This document shows positions 29,528 to 37,697 of a stretch of DNA of 37,732 nt, piece by piece. The stretch is from JAHELQ01 sp965603365. Lineage in GTDB: Bacteria > Acidobacteriota > Aminicenantia > UBA2199. The notes under the pieces are model-generated. The model was not told where the DNA came from, did not search any database, and saw nothing but the letters and a program-made list of their open reading frames with translations. Location: NCBI GenBank assembly GCA_965603365.1, contig CBFDCR010000048.1:1-37732 (forward strand), given 5' to 3'. How positions within the stretch are numbered: the first letter of the stretch is position 1; every line of letters begins with the position of its first letter. Made by a program: the position numbers and the translations under genes.

Positions 29528-30274
29528 ATGTTAAAATGGTTTTATGCAGATTTACACGTTCACACCTGTCTGTCGCCCTGTGCCGATTTGACCATGTCAC
29601 CCAAAAGGATCATCGAGCGGGCCAGGGAGGTGAAGGTGGATATCATCGGCATATGTGATCACAATTCGGCAGAGAATGTCCGGGCCGCCAGGAATGCCGG
29701 ATTGGCGAAAAAAGTAACGGTACTGGCGGGAATGGAGGTTACTACAGTCGAAGAGGTTCACGTCGTCTGCCTGTTTGGGAAAACCGAAGCGGTTCTGAAA
29801 TTGCAGGACATGGTTTATGAGAGCCTGACCCCGGGTGAAAATAGAGAGGAAATTTTCGGGGAGCAAATCGTTGCCAATGAATGTGACGAAGTGGAGGGTT
29901 TTAACAAAAGATTATTGATCGGCGCTACCGGTATTACTTTAAAAAATCTGGTTAATGAAGTTCACCGACTGGGGGGGGTGGCCATTGCCTCCCACATCGA
30001 CCGGGAGGCGAACAGCCTGATCGGACAACTGGGATATATTCCCGAAGACCTGGAACTGGATGCCCTGGAAATATCGGCCCGAATCAGCCGATCTCGGGCT
30101 GTAGAGAAATTTCCGGGAATCGAAAAATTTCCGGTCATATCTTCATCGGATGCCCATTTCTTAGAAGACATTGGCAGCAGGGTGACGGTTTTTTCCCTCA
30201 AGGAACCAACTTTTCATGAGATTGGCAAGGCGCTTCGGGGCAGTGGGGGAAGAACATTAAGGCTGGAGGCTTGA
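29528..30274 (+). CDS. PHP-domain metal-dependent phosphoesterase
   Basis: 248 residues. The PHP metal ligands are present in order: DLHVHTCLSPCADLTMSP, ICDHNSAEN, LAGMEVTTVEEVHVV, IASHIDRE and ISSSDAHF. PHP proteins hydrolyse phosphoesters, for example histidinol phosphate, nucleotides or DNA ends. Genes of this kind recur next to sensory hydrogenase genes, but the substrate there is not established to my knowledge. The start at ATG 29528 is placed directly before the first PHP strand; the longer frame overlapping the DRTGG gene is not needed. Confidence 0.88.
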   Translation: MLKWFYADLHVHTCLSPCADLTMSPKRIIERAREVKVDIIGICDHNSAENVRAARNAGLAKKVTVLAGMEVTTVEEVHVVCLFGKTEAVLKLQDMVYESLTPGENREEIFGEQIVANECDEVEGFNKRLLIGATGITLKNLVNEVHRLGGVAIASHIDREANSLIGQLGYIPEDLELDALEISARISRSRAVEKFPGIEKFPVISSSDAHFLEDIGSRVTVFSLKEPTFHEIGKALRGSGGRTLRLEA

Positions 30275-30277
30275 ACC

Positions 30278-30856
30278 GTGCAAGACCTGTCGCTTCACGT
30301 TCTGGATATCGCCGAAAATTCCATTGCTGCCGGGGCCACCAGGATTGAAATCACCATCAACGAGGATGTCAATCAAAATATCCTTGAGTTGAAATTCAAG
30401 GATAATGGAAAGGGCATGGACAAAAGTGTAGTGTCTAAGGTGATGGACCCCTTTTACACCACCAAAAAAGAAAGGAGAGTGGGGCTGGGACTCCCCCTGC
30501 TGGCTCAGGCCGCCAGAGAGGCCGGTGGGAATATTGATGTCGGGTCCCGAAAGGGGAAGGGCACGGCCATCACGGCCACATTTTCATACGATCATATCGA
30601 CCGTAAGCCCATCGGCAATATGACTGAGACCGTGATCCAGTTGATTGCCGTCCGGGGAGTAGATATAGATTTCGTTTACAAGCATTTTAAGAATAAACGG
30701 GGCTTTTTATTAGATACCCGGGATATTAAGAAAAAATTGTCGGATATCGACATCAATACCCCCGAGGTTTTGCGTCTCTTAAGAGAGACCCTTGAATCGG
30801 GATTGGACGATATTAAATGTAATGGAGGCGAATATGAAAAAGCTAAAAATCGGTGA
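30278..30856 (+). CDS. Stand-alone histidine-kinase-like ATPase domain protein
   Basis: 192 residues. The first 110 are a GHKL ATPase: N-box VLDIAENSIAAGATRI, G1 KDNGKGMD, F-box DPFYTTK, G2 VGLGLPLLAQAAREAGG and a final GKGTAITATF. It has no dimerisation/phospho-acceptor histidine domain, so it is not an ordinary sensor kinase. It differs from the two RsbW-like ATPases in having the F-box of histidine kinases. The C-terminal 80 residues are unrecognised. The GTG start follows GGAGG. Its end overlaps the next gene by 23 bp. Confidence 0.85.
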   Translation: MQDLSLHVLDIAENSIAAGATRIEITINEDVNQNILELKFKDNGKGMDKSVVSKVMDPFYTTKKERRVGLGLPLLAQAAREAGGNIDVGSRKGKGTAITATFSYDHIDRKPIGNMTETVIQLIAVRGVDIDFVYKHFKNKRGFLLDTRDIKKKLSDIDINTPEVLRLLRETLESGLDDIKCNGGEYEKAKNR

Positions 30857-31217
30857 TCTGGAGAAAATCCGACAGAGAGTGCAGCGTACCACCAATCTTA
30901 GAGAGAGGAAGGCGCGGGCAAAAATCACCGTCCATATGGGCACCTGCGGCATTGCCGCCGGCGCCAGGAAAATCATGTCGGCGCTGCTGGATGAGATTGA
31001 GAAGAAAAAATTGAATGACGTGATTGCCGCCACCTCCGGTTGTGCCGGCCTGTGCAGCCGTGAACCCATGGCTACCGTTGAAATAACCGGGGAACCGCCG
31101 GTTAAATATGTCGAGTTGACCGATGAGAAAATCAGAAAAATCTTGAATGAACACGTGGTGAAGGGGAACATTTTAACGAAATATGCCTTAGCCCTCGGCA
31201 GTGAACGGACGTATTAA
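30834..31217 (+). CDS. HndB-like [2Fe-2S] ferredoxin-fold protein
   Basis: 127 residues. A basic helix (LEKIRQRVQRTTNLRERKARA) is followed by a thioredoxin-like ferredoxin fold: VHMGTCGIAAGARKIM and TSGCAGLCSREP. Only three of the four usual cluster cysteines are visible, because GTCGIAAGA has a single Cys; HndB proteins of NADP-reducing hydrogenases share this wording. It would be an accessory electron-transfer or assembly subunit of the complex that follows. The ATG at 30834 follows GGAGG and lies inside the previous gene. Confidence 0.83.
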   Translation: MKKLKIGDLEKIRQRVQRTTNLRERKARAKITVHMGTCGIAAGARKIMSALLDEIEKKKLNDVIAATSGCAGLCSREPMATVEITGEPPVKYVELTDEKIRKILNEHVVKGNILTKYALALGSERTY

Positions 31218-31239
31218 CGTGTAAATAGAGGAGACAACA

Positions 31240-33057
31240 GTGGAACAATATCGATTGCACTTATTGGTTTGTGCTGGAACCGGATGTGTGGCCAATCGCT
31301 CCTTTGATGTCAAGGCAGAACTGGAGAAGGAAATTGCCAACAGAGGTCTCGAAAATGAGGTCAAGGTCGTCACCACCGGCTGCCAGGGTTTTTGTGAACG
31401 GGGTCCTATTGTGATCGTTCAACCGGACGACGTGTTCTACCAGCAGGTGGGGGTGGACGATATTCCCCACCTGGTGGAGGAGCATCTGCTCAAAGGTAGG
31501 CCCGTCAAGAAATTGATGTACACGCCCTCCCGCAAGGAGGCGCCGATTCCCAGGATGATGGACATCGGCTTTTTCAAACACCAGCGGTTGATCGTATTGA
31601 GAAACCGCGGGCGGTTGGACCCGGAAAATATCGACGAGTACATCGGCTTTGACGGCTACATGGCCCTGGAGAAGGCGCTGACCCGGATGACCCCCAAACA
31701 GATTATCGAAGAGGTTAAAAATGCCGGTCTGCGGGGCCGGGGGGGCGCCGGATTCCCCACCGGCAAGAAGTGGGAATTGTGCCGTAAATCTCCGGGAAAA
31801 ATCAAGTATATCGTCTGTAACGGCGACGAGGGTGACCCCGGGGCCTTCATGGATCGCAGTATATTGGAAGCCGACCCCCACGCCGTCATCGAGGGCATGG
31901 TCATCGGCGCCCGGGGCATCGGCGCCCACAAGGGTTACATCTATGTGCGCTCCGAGTACCCCTTAGCCGTCAAGAGGATCAAGATCGCCCTGCAGCAGGC
32001 CGGAGAGTACGGTCTGCTGGGAGAGGATATTTTGGGCAGCGGCTTTGACTTTTCCATCGAGGTGGTTCAGGGAGCCGGTGCCTTTGTTTGCGGCGAAGAG
32101 ACCGCTTTGTTGACCTCCATCGAAGGAGACGTGGGGCGGCCCAGGCCGCGTCCCCCCTATCCGGCGGAAAAAGGTTTGTGGGGCTGTCCCACCAATATCA
32201 ACAACGTGGAGACCTGGACCAATGTGCCGCGTATTATCATGAGAGGCGCCGAGTGGTTTTCCTCCATCGGTACCGAGACCAGCAAGGGCACCAAGATATT
32301 CTCCCTGGTGGGTAAGATCAACAATACCGGCCTGGTGGAAGTGCCCATGGGTATCAGCTTGAGGGAAATCATCTATGAAATCGGCGGCGGCATCCCCAAA
32401 GGCAAGAAATTTAAGGCGGTTCAAACCGGCGGGCCTTCAGGGGGTTGTATTCCCGAAGAGCTCCTGGATTTGCCCATCGATTACGACAGCCTGGCCAAAG
32501 CCGGTTCCATCATGGGTTCCGGCGGCATGATTGTACTGGATGAAGACACCTGCATGGTGGACCTGGCTCGCTATTTTCTGAATTTTACCGTTCAGGAATC
32601 CTGCGGCAAGTGCACCCCCTGCCGGGTTGGCACCCGTCATATGGTAGAACTGCTGGACAAGATCTGCATCGGTGAGGCAATGGAGGCTGATCTGGAGAAG
32701 CTGGCGTTTTTGGCCAAAACCATCAAAGCCACCTCCCTGTGTGGACTGGGCCAGACCGCGCCCAACCCGGTGCTCACCACCATCAAGTATTTCAGGGATG
32801 AATACGATGCCCATATCAAAGATAAATACTGCCCCTCCCTGGTCTGCCGGGAACTAATCGAATACTACGTCATCGAGGATAGATGTACCGGGTGTCAGCG
32901 ATGTGTCAGCGTGTGTCCTACCGGCGCCATCACCGGTCCAAGATCAAAACCCCATAATCTGGACCCGAACAAGTGTATCAAGTGCCGGGCCTGCTATGAA
33001 ATTTGCCGGTTTGATGCCATTGCCGGTGACGCCATTAAGATCAGATCTGGGAGTTAA
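31240..33057 (+). CDS. hydB: NADH-binding flavoprotein subunit of HydB/HndC/NuoF type
   Basis: 605 residues. An N-terminal [2Fe-2S] ferredoxin domain (CAGTGCVANRS, TTGCQGFCERGP) comes first. The NADH/FMN core has GLRGRGGAGFPTGKKWE, NGDEGDPGAFMDR and GAFVCGEETALL. The [4Fe-4S] motif ESCGKCTPCRVGT near 450-462 is followed by a distant Cys in TSLCGLGQTAPNP, and the C-terminus carries two more [4Fe-4S] motifs (CTGCQRCVSVCP and CIKCRACYEICRF). This is the subunit that exchanges electrons with NAD and is the proposed bifurcation site in trimeric hydrogenases. The GTG start follows GAGGAG. It is 2 bp from the NuoG-like gene, so both are made together. Confidence 0.95.
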   Translation: MEQYRLHLLVCAGTGCVANRSFDVKAELEKEIANRGLENEVKVVTTGCQGFCERGPIVIVQPDDVFYQQVGVDDIPHLVEEHLLKGRPVKKLMYTPSRKEAPIPRMMDIGFFKHQRLIVLRNRGRLDPENIDEYIGFDGYMALEKALTRMTPKQIIEEVKNAGLRGRGGAGFPTGKKWELCRKSPGKIKYIVCNGDEGDPGAFMDRSILEADPHAVIEGMVIGARGIGAHKGYIYVRSEYPLAVKRIKIALQQAGEYGLLGEDILGSGFDFSIEVVQGAGAFVCGEETALLTSIEGDVGRPRPRPPYPAEKGLWGCPTNINNVETWTNVPRIIMRGAEWFSSIGTETSKGTKIFSLVGKINNTGLVEVPMGISLREIIYEIGGGIPKGKKFKAVQTGGPSGGCIPEELLDLPIDYDSLAKAGSIMGSGGMIVLDEDTCMVDLARYFLNFTVQESCGKCTPCRVGTRHMVELLDKICIGEAMEADLEKLAFLAKTIKATSLCGLGQTAPNPVLTTIKYFRDEYDAHIKDKYCPSLVCRELIEYYVIEDRCTGCQRCVSVCPTGAITGPRSKPHNLDPNKCIKCRACYEICRFDAIAGDAIKIRSGS

Positions 33058-33059
33058 AA

Positions 33060-35390
33060 ATGAAACTAACCATAGATAACCGAGAAGTCAAGGCCAAAGA
33101 GGGGAAGACCATTCTCGAGGCGGCAGAGGAGAGTGGCATTTATATTCCCCATATCTGCTCCCACCCGGAACTCACCAACTACGGCGGCTGCCGGTTGTGC
33201 ATCGTCGAAGTGGAGGGGATGCGGGGCTTTCCCACTGCCTGCACCACCACGGTTAAAGAGGCAATGAAGGTACAGACCCAGACCGCAACCCTGAATGAGA
33301 TGCGCCGGGAAATCATTCAACTCATCTTGAGCGACCACCCGGCCGGCTGTTTGATCTGTGGTGAGAAAGAGGAATGTGCCGATTTTCAGACCACCATCCG
33401 CAAGGTGGGAGCCACCACAGGCTGCCGCTGGTGTCCCAAAGATAGGGATTGTGAACTGCAGCGGGTGGTGGAGTATCTAAAGATCGACGAGATCATATTC
33501 CCCGTCTACTATCAGGGCTTCCCGGTGGAAAAGGCAGATCCCTTTTTCGACCGGGATTACAACCTCTGCATCTACTGCGGCCGCTGCGTGCGGATATGCA
33601 GCGAGCACCGCAAGAGTACCGTCATCACCCTGAGACAGCGGGGCAAGGCCACCACCATCGGCCCGGCCTACGATTTGTCCCACATCGATGCCGACTGTGA
33701 ATTTTGCGGCGCCTGTCTCTCCGTCTGCCCCACCGGTACGCTGTCCGAAAGGCACCGCAAGTGGTGGGGGGTGCCGGACGCCTATTACTCCTCCGTTTGC
33801 CCCCTGTGCAGCCTCAACTGCGATATCCAGGTCCTGGTCAAAGAGAGGACCATTATCGGCACGCTGCCCCCCGGCGACCCCCATCAATCGGGGGGTGAAC
33901 TGTGTGTGAAAGGTCGGTTTACCTTGAGTGAGCTGGTCAATCATCCGGACCGATTGGCGGTTCCCCAGTACCGGTTCAGCGAAGGTTTGGGGGATGTATT
34001 GTGGGAGGAGGCTGTCGGGCAGGCGGTTGGCCAGATAAAAGACCTCAAGGAGGATCGAACCGCGGTTTTTTTCTCCCCCAGCCTGACCATAGAAGAGATG
34101 GCCGCGGCCCGGGAATTTTCCCGGGAAGTATTAAAAACCAGTCACATCACCTCGTCGGTGTTGAGTCCCGTTCTCTTTACCTATGCCAATCTGGCCAAAC
34201 ACTCCGTACCGGAAAAACAGATCGAAAAGGAGGCCGACTGCATCGTCTCGGTTTTCCTGAACGGCAATTACAATTTTGGCCCCTTAACCCTGGCCATCAA
34301 ACGGGCCGCGGCTAACGGGGTGCCCTATTACCAGATCGGCTGGACCCGGGACACCACCTCCCGTTTCGCCGTTAGGGAGATTTTGCCCCCGGCCGGCAAA
34401 GAGAAAAACTTCCTGGGGAAAATTGCCCAGGTCATGGAGAAGGGCAGCGGCGGTTCAGACGAGATTAAAGAACTGGTCAAGGCCTTCAAGGATGCGATTT
34501 CACCCGTTATCGTGGTGGGGCCGGAGATCCTGGACCTGACCGACGGCCACGACATCTTGAAGAGCCTGGAGACGATTATGCGGCTCGCCGATGCCGCTGT
34601 CTATGCCCCCAACCCCTTCGGTAACCTGATGGGGCTTTTGTCTGCCAATGAGCTCAAATCTCCCGCAGAGATCGACCAGCTCATCAAAAAGAGGAAAATC
34701 GATGTCGTTTATATAGTCGGCGACGTGCCCTTACAGGAGCGGCCGCCGGTTAAATTCGTCGTTCACCAGGGCGACTTTCCGCCCCCGGAAAAACTCGAGG
34801 CAGACCTGATTTTGCCTGCCGCCACCTGGGGCGAAATTTCCGGCACCTATGCCGATCTGGCCGGCAAGAAAAAGAAGATCAAGGCCATTGCCGATCCCCC
34901 GGGACTGGCGCTGACCCACCAGGAGATTTTTAGCAGAATCGCCAGGGGTTTGGGTCAAAAACAGATCAAATTTTCCGGAAGGGATCTCAACAAACTGATT
35001 CCCGACAGGCTGGAAATCGTCAACCCCGGACCCGCGGCTAGATCGGTGCGGGGTGCAAAGGTTGAACCGCCGGACCACTCCTATCCCTACCTGTTGATCC
35101 AGGAGACAAGCCTCAACCGCTTCAACAATATCAGGCTGAACCTGGTCAGCGAAGGCATGGAGACCATCATGCCCCAGGATACCGTCATCATCAATCCTGA
35201 AGATGCGGACAGGATCGGCCTTCATCACGGAGATCAGGTGACGGTGGAGTCGAGGAATATATCCCGAACCTATCCGGTGCTGCTGCGCAGAATGACTGCC
35301 CCCGGCTTTGTATTCCTGCTGCCCTCTTTCGGGAGCGGCGGGTTTGAAGCCAATCCATGCGCCGTGCATGTAAGGAGGAAAAATGTTTGA
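33060..35390 (+). CDS. NuoG-like iron-sulfur subunit with a molybdopterin-oxidoreductase fold, no H-cluster domain
   Basis: 776 residues. Order: a plant-type [2Fe-2S] domain (CSHPELTNYGGCRLC); a NuoG His-Cys3 motif (HPAGCLICGEKEEC); an extra cysteine set (CRWCPKDRDC); two [4Fe-4S] motifs (CIYCGRCVRIC and CEFCGACLSVCP); the [4Fe-4S] of molybdopterin enzymes (CPLCSLNC and later ELCVKG); a long oxidoreductase-like domain; and a C-terminal dinucleotide-binding-like domain (from about 680). Where formate dehydrogenases carry a Cys or selenocysteine ligand I see no clear candidate, so the cofactor site may be vestigial as in NuoG. A catalytic HydA would end in an H-cluster domain; this does not. 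It would wire NADH, via HydB, to ferredoxin and perhaps to the Nfn pair encoded next. It overlaps nfnA by 8 bp. Confidence 0.85.
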   Translation: MKLTIDNREVKAKEGKTILEAAEESGIYIPHICSHPELTNYGGCRLCIVEVEGMRGFPTACTTTVKEAMKVQTQTATLNEMRREIIQLILSDHPAGCLICGEKEECADFQTTIRKVGATTGCRWCPKDRDCELQRVVEYLKIDEIIFPVYYQGFPVEKADPFFDRDYNLCIYCGRCVRICSEHRKSTVITLRQRGKATTIGPAYDLSHIDADCEFCGACLSVCPTGTLSERHRKWWGVPDAYYSSVCPLCSLNCDIQVLVKERTIIGTLPPGDPHQSGGELCVKGRFTLSELVNHPDRLAVPQYRFSEGLGDVLWEEAVGQAVGQIKDLKEDRTAVFFSPSLTIEEMAAAREFSREVLKTSHITSSVLSPVLFTYANLAKHSVPEKQIEKEADCIVSVFLNGNYNFGPLTLAIKRAAANGVPYYQIGWTRDTTSRFAVREILPPAGKEKNFLGKIAQVMEKGSGGSDEIKELVKAFKDAISPVIVVGPEILDLTDGHDILKSLETIMRLADAAVYAPNPFGNLMGLLSANELKSPAEIDQLIKKRKIDVVYIVGDVPLQERPPVKFVVHQGDFPPPEKLEADLILPAATWGEISGTYADLAGKKKKIKAIADPPGLALTHQEIFSRIARGLGQKQIKFSGRDLNKLIPDRLEIVNPGPAARSVRGAKVEPPDHSYPYLLIQETSLNRFNNIRLNLVSEGMETIMPQDTVIINPEDADRIGLHHGDQVTVESRNISRTYPVLLRRMTAPGFVFLLPSFGSGGFEANPCAVHVRRKNV

Positions 35391-36213
35391 CGTAATCGCA
35401 AGAGAGATGATTGTTCCCAATCTGCACCTGTTGACTGTGTGGGCCCCGGATGTGGTCGAGCAGATTCAACCGGGACAGTTTGTCATTGTCCGGGCCGGCA
35501 GCGATGCCGAGAGAATTCCCCTGTCCGTGGCCGATTGGGACCGGCAGGCAGGAACCCTGACCATTATCTTCATGGAAGTGGGCGCCTCCACCGCTAAAAT
35601 GGCCGCGCTCAAACCCGGCGATACCATCCCCACCGTGGTCGGCCCCCTGGGCAAAGCCAGCGAAATCGATAAATTCGGCACCGTGGTCTGCATCGGCGGC
35701 TGTTACGGCATCGGCTCCATGTTTCCCACCATCAAGGCGCTTCACGACAAAGGCAACACCATCGTGGCCGTCCTGGAGGGCCGGAGTAAATACCTGATCT
35801 ACTGGGAAGATAAAATAGCCCCCTTTTGCCAGCGCCTCTACCGGGTGGCCCGGGACGGCAGTACCGGTTATAGAGGCCATATGCAGCGGATCGATGAAAT
35901 CTTGCAGGGCCAGCAAATCGTGCCCGACCGCATCGTGGCCAACGGCTGCACCTTTCTCATCTACAAGGCCTCAAGCCACCTTTCCCATTTCGATGTCCCC
36001 ATCATCGTCAGCCTCAACCCCATCATGATCGACGGTACCGGCATGTGCGGCGTGTGCCGGGTTACGGTGGACGAGAAGACCCGCTTTGCCTGTGTCGACG
36101 GTCCCGATTTTGACGGACGCCTGGTGGATTGGAAAGAACTTTTGCAGCGCCGGAAACAGTATATCCACGAAGAGGCCTTCCTGGTTCACCATTCCGGCTG
36201 TGAAAGAATGTAG
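35383..36213 (+). CDS. nfnA: NfnA-type ferredoxin:NADP oxidoreductase FAD subunit
   Basis: 276 residues, the usual NfnA/SudB length. The N-terminal FAD-binding barrel includes IQPGQFVIVRA and RIPLSVADWD. The NAD-binding half has VVCIGGCYGIGSMFPTIKAL. The C-terminal [2Fe-2S] site is DGTGMCGVCRV with a third Cys in RFACVDGPDFDG. With NfnB it forms the NADH-dependent reduced ferredoxin:NADP oxidoreductase that bifurcates electrons. GGAGG precedes the ATG, and the gene overlaps the NuoG-like gene and lies 9 bp before nfnB. A glutamate-synthase-associated or sulfide dehydrogenase pair would look similar. Confidence 0.9.
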   Translation: MFDVIAREMIVPNLHLLTVWAPDVVEQIQPGQFVIVRAGSDAERIPLSVADWDRQAGTLTIIFMEVGASTAKMAALKPGDTIPTVVGPLGKASEIDKFGTVVCIGGCYGIGSMFPTIKALHDKGNTIVAVLEGRSKYLIYWEDKIAPFCQRLYRVARDGSTGYRGHMQRIDEILQGQQIVPDRIVANGCTFLIYKASSHLSHFDVPIIVSLNPIMIDGTGMCGVCRVTVDEKTRFACVDGPDFDGRLVDWKELLQRRKQYIHEEAFLVHHSGCERM

Positions 36214-36222
36214 GAGTGTAAA

Positions 36223-37656
36223 ATGGCAGAAGAACAACAAAAGAAAAAACAACTGGATTTAGATAGAAGGGAGATGCCCAAGCAGCCGCCCCACATCCGG
36301 CGGAGCAACTTCAGGGAGGTGGCCTTCGGCTATACCACTGAACTGGCAGTGGCCGAAGCCCGCCGCTGTCTCCAGTGCAAGAAACCCTTTTGCGTCGACG
36401 GCTGCCCGGTGGAGATCAACATCCCCGGCTTTATCCGCTGCATCGCCAACGAGGAGTTTACCGGTGCCATCCGTATGATCAAGGAGAAGAACTGCCTGCC
36501 CGCCGTATGCGGCCGGGTCTGTCCCCAGGAGGAACAGTGTGAAGGCCGCTGTGTCCTGGACAAGAAAGGTGCGCCCGTGGCCATCGGCCGGCTGGAACGC
36601 TTTGCCGCCGAAATGGAGGTGACCCGCGAAAAGATGGAAATTCCTGAAAAAAATCCCCCCACCGGCAAGAAGGTGGCGGTCATCGGTTCCGGGCCCGCCG
36701 GTGTGACCGTGGCCGGGGATCTGATCATGTTGGGCCATGAGGTCACCATTTACGAGGCCCTGCACGAGGCCGGCGGTGTCTTGACTTACGGCATACCGGA
36801 ATTCCGGCTGCCCAAGAGGGTGGTGCGCCGGGAAATCGATTATCTGCGGAAATTAGGCGTAAAAGTGATCTGCAATTACGTCGTGGGTTTGACCAAGCCC
36901 TTGCAGCAAATTCTCGATCTTTACGATGCCGTATTTATCGGCACCGGCGCCGGACTGCCCTGGTTCATGCAGATCCCCGGCGAGAACCTCAACGGAGTCT
37001 ACTCCGCCAACGAATACCTCACCCGTATGAACCTCATGAAGGGCTACGTCTATCCCCGCTCCAATACCCCCATCAAGCCGCACAAGCGGGTGGCCACCGT
37101 CGGCGGCGGCAACGTGGCCATGGACTGTGCCCGCACCGCCATGCGCCTGGGGGCTGACGAGTCCTATATTATCTACCGCCGCTCCGAGGCCGAGCTGCCG
37201 GCCCGGCAGGAGGAGTATGAGAATGCCGAGGAAGAGGGCGTCATCTTCAATTTCCTCACCCTGCCCGTACGCCTCATCGGCGATGACAACGGCTGGGTCA
37301 GGGAGATTGAATGCCTGCGCATGAGACTGGGGGAACCGGACGACTCCGGCCGCCGCAAGCCCATCCCCATCGAAGGCTCCGAGTTCCGCCTGCCCATGGA
37401 CGCCGTGATCGTGGCCATCGGCAACAGCCCCAATCCCATTATCCCCAATACCACTCCGGAACTGGAGACCAAACGGGGCGGCAAGATCGCCGTGGACGAA
37501 GCCACGGGCAAGACCTCCATGGACAGGGTCTGGGCCGGCGGCGACATCGTTTCCGGTGCCGCCACCGTCATCATGGCCATGGGCGCCGGCCGCATCGCCG
37601 CCCGGGCCATGCAAGAGTACCTCAGCGGCGAAAAACTCCCCACCCCCGGCGAATAA
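36223..37656 (+). CDS. nfnB: NfnB-type NADPH/FAD and [4Fe-4S] subunit (GltD-like)
   Basis: 477 residues. The N-terminal double-cluster domain has CLQCKKPFCVDGCPV and CGRVCPQEEQCEGRC. The FAD-binding GSGPAG is in KVAVIGSGPAGVTVAGDL near 150-165, the second dinucleotide fold is VATVGGGNVAMDCARTAMRLG, and the FAD C-terminal motif is VWAGGDIVSGAATVIMAMGAGR. Length and layout match NfnB, which carries the bifurcating FAD in Nfn complexes, and also the closely related GltD; the adjacent nfnA decides for NfnB. TAGGAG precedes the ATG. It is the last gene of the run in this window. Confidence 0.92.
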   Translation: MAEEQQKKKQLDLDRREMPKQPPHIRRSNFREVAFGYTTELAVAEARRCLQCKKPFCVDGCPVEINIPGFIRCIANEEFTGAIRMIKEKNCLPAVCGRVCPQEEQCEGRCVLDKKGAPVAIGRLERFAAEMEVTREKMEIPEKNPPTGKKVAVIGSGPAGVTVAGDLIMLGHEVTIYEALHEAGGVLTYGIPEFRLPKRVVRREIDYLRKLGVKVICNYVVGLTKPLQQILDLYDAVFIGTGAGLPWFMQIPGENLNGVYSANEYLTRMNLMKGYVYPRSNTPIKPHKRVATVGGGNVAMDCARTAMRLGADESYIIYRRSEAELPARQEEYENAEEEGVIFNFLTLPVRLIGDDNGWVREIECLRMRLGEPDDSGRRKPIPIEGSEFRLPMDAVIVAIGNSPNPIIPNTTPELETKRGGKIAVDEATGKTSMDRVWAGGDIVSGAATVIMAMGAGRIAARAMQEYLSGEKLPTPGE

Positions 37657-37697
37657 TTCAGGGGTTAGGATATAGGGGTTAGGGTTTAGTATTCAGG
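37656..37697. repeat. Short G/T-rich direct repeats downstream of nfnB
   Basis: AGGGGTTAGG occurs at 37660-37669 and again at 37674-37683, followed by GTTTAG; ATTCAGG brackets the block at 37656-37662 and 37691-37697. It begins at the last base of the nfnB stop codon. No gene or terminator stem is visible from here to the window end. Confidence 0.7.

Noticed and set aside
30278..30856. Complete sensor histidine kinase
   Set aside because: Only the ATPase half is present; there is no phospho-acceptor helix pair and no sensor domain.
33060..35390. Formate dehydrogenase catalytic subunit
   Set aside because: I see no in-frame TGA (selenocysteine) and no clear Cys at the expected metal-ligand position; the N-terminal cluster order is that of NuoG.
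36223..37656. Glutamate synthase small subunit (GltD)
   Set aside because: Similar in sequence, but no GltB is present and nfnA is immediately upstream, so NfnB is preferred.
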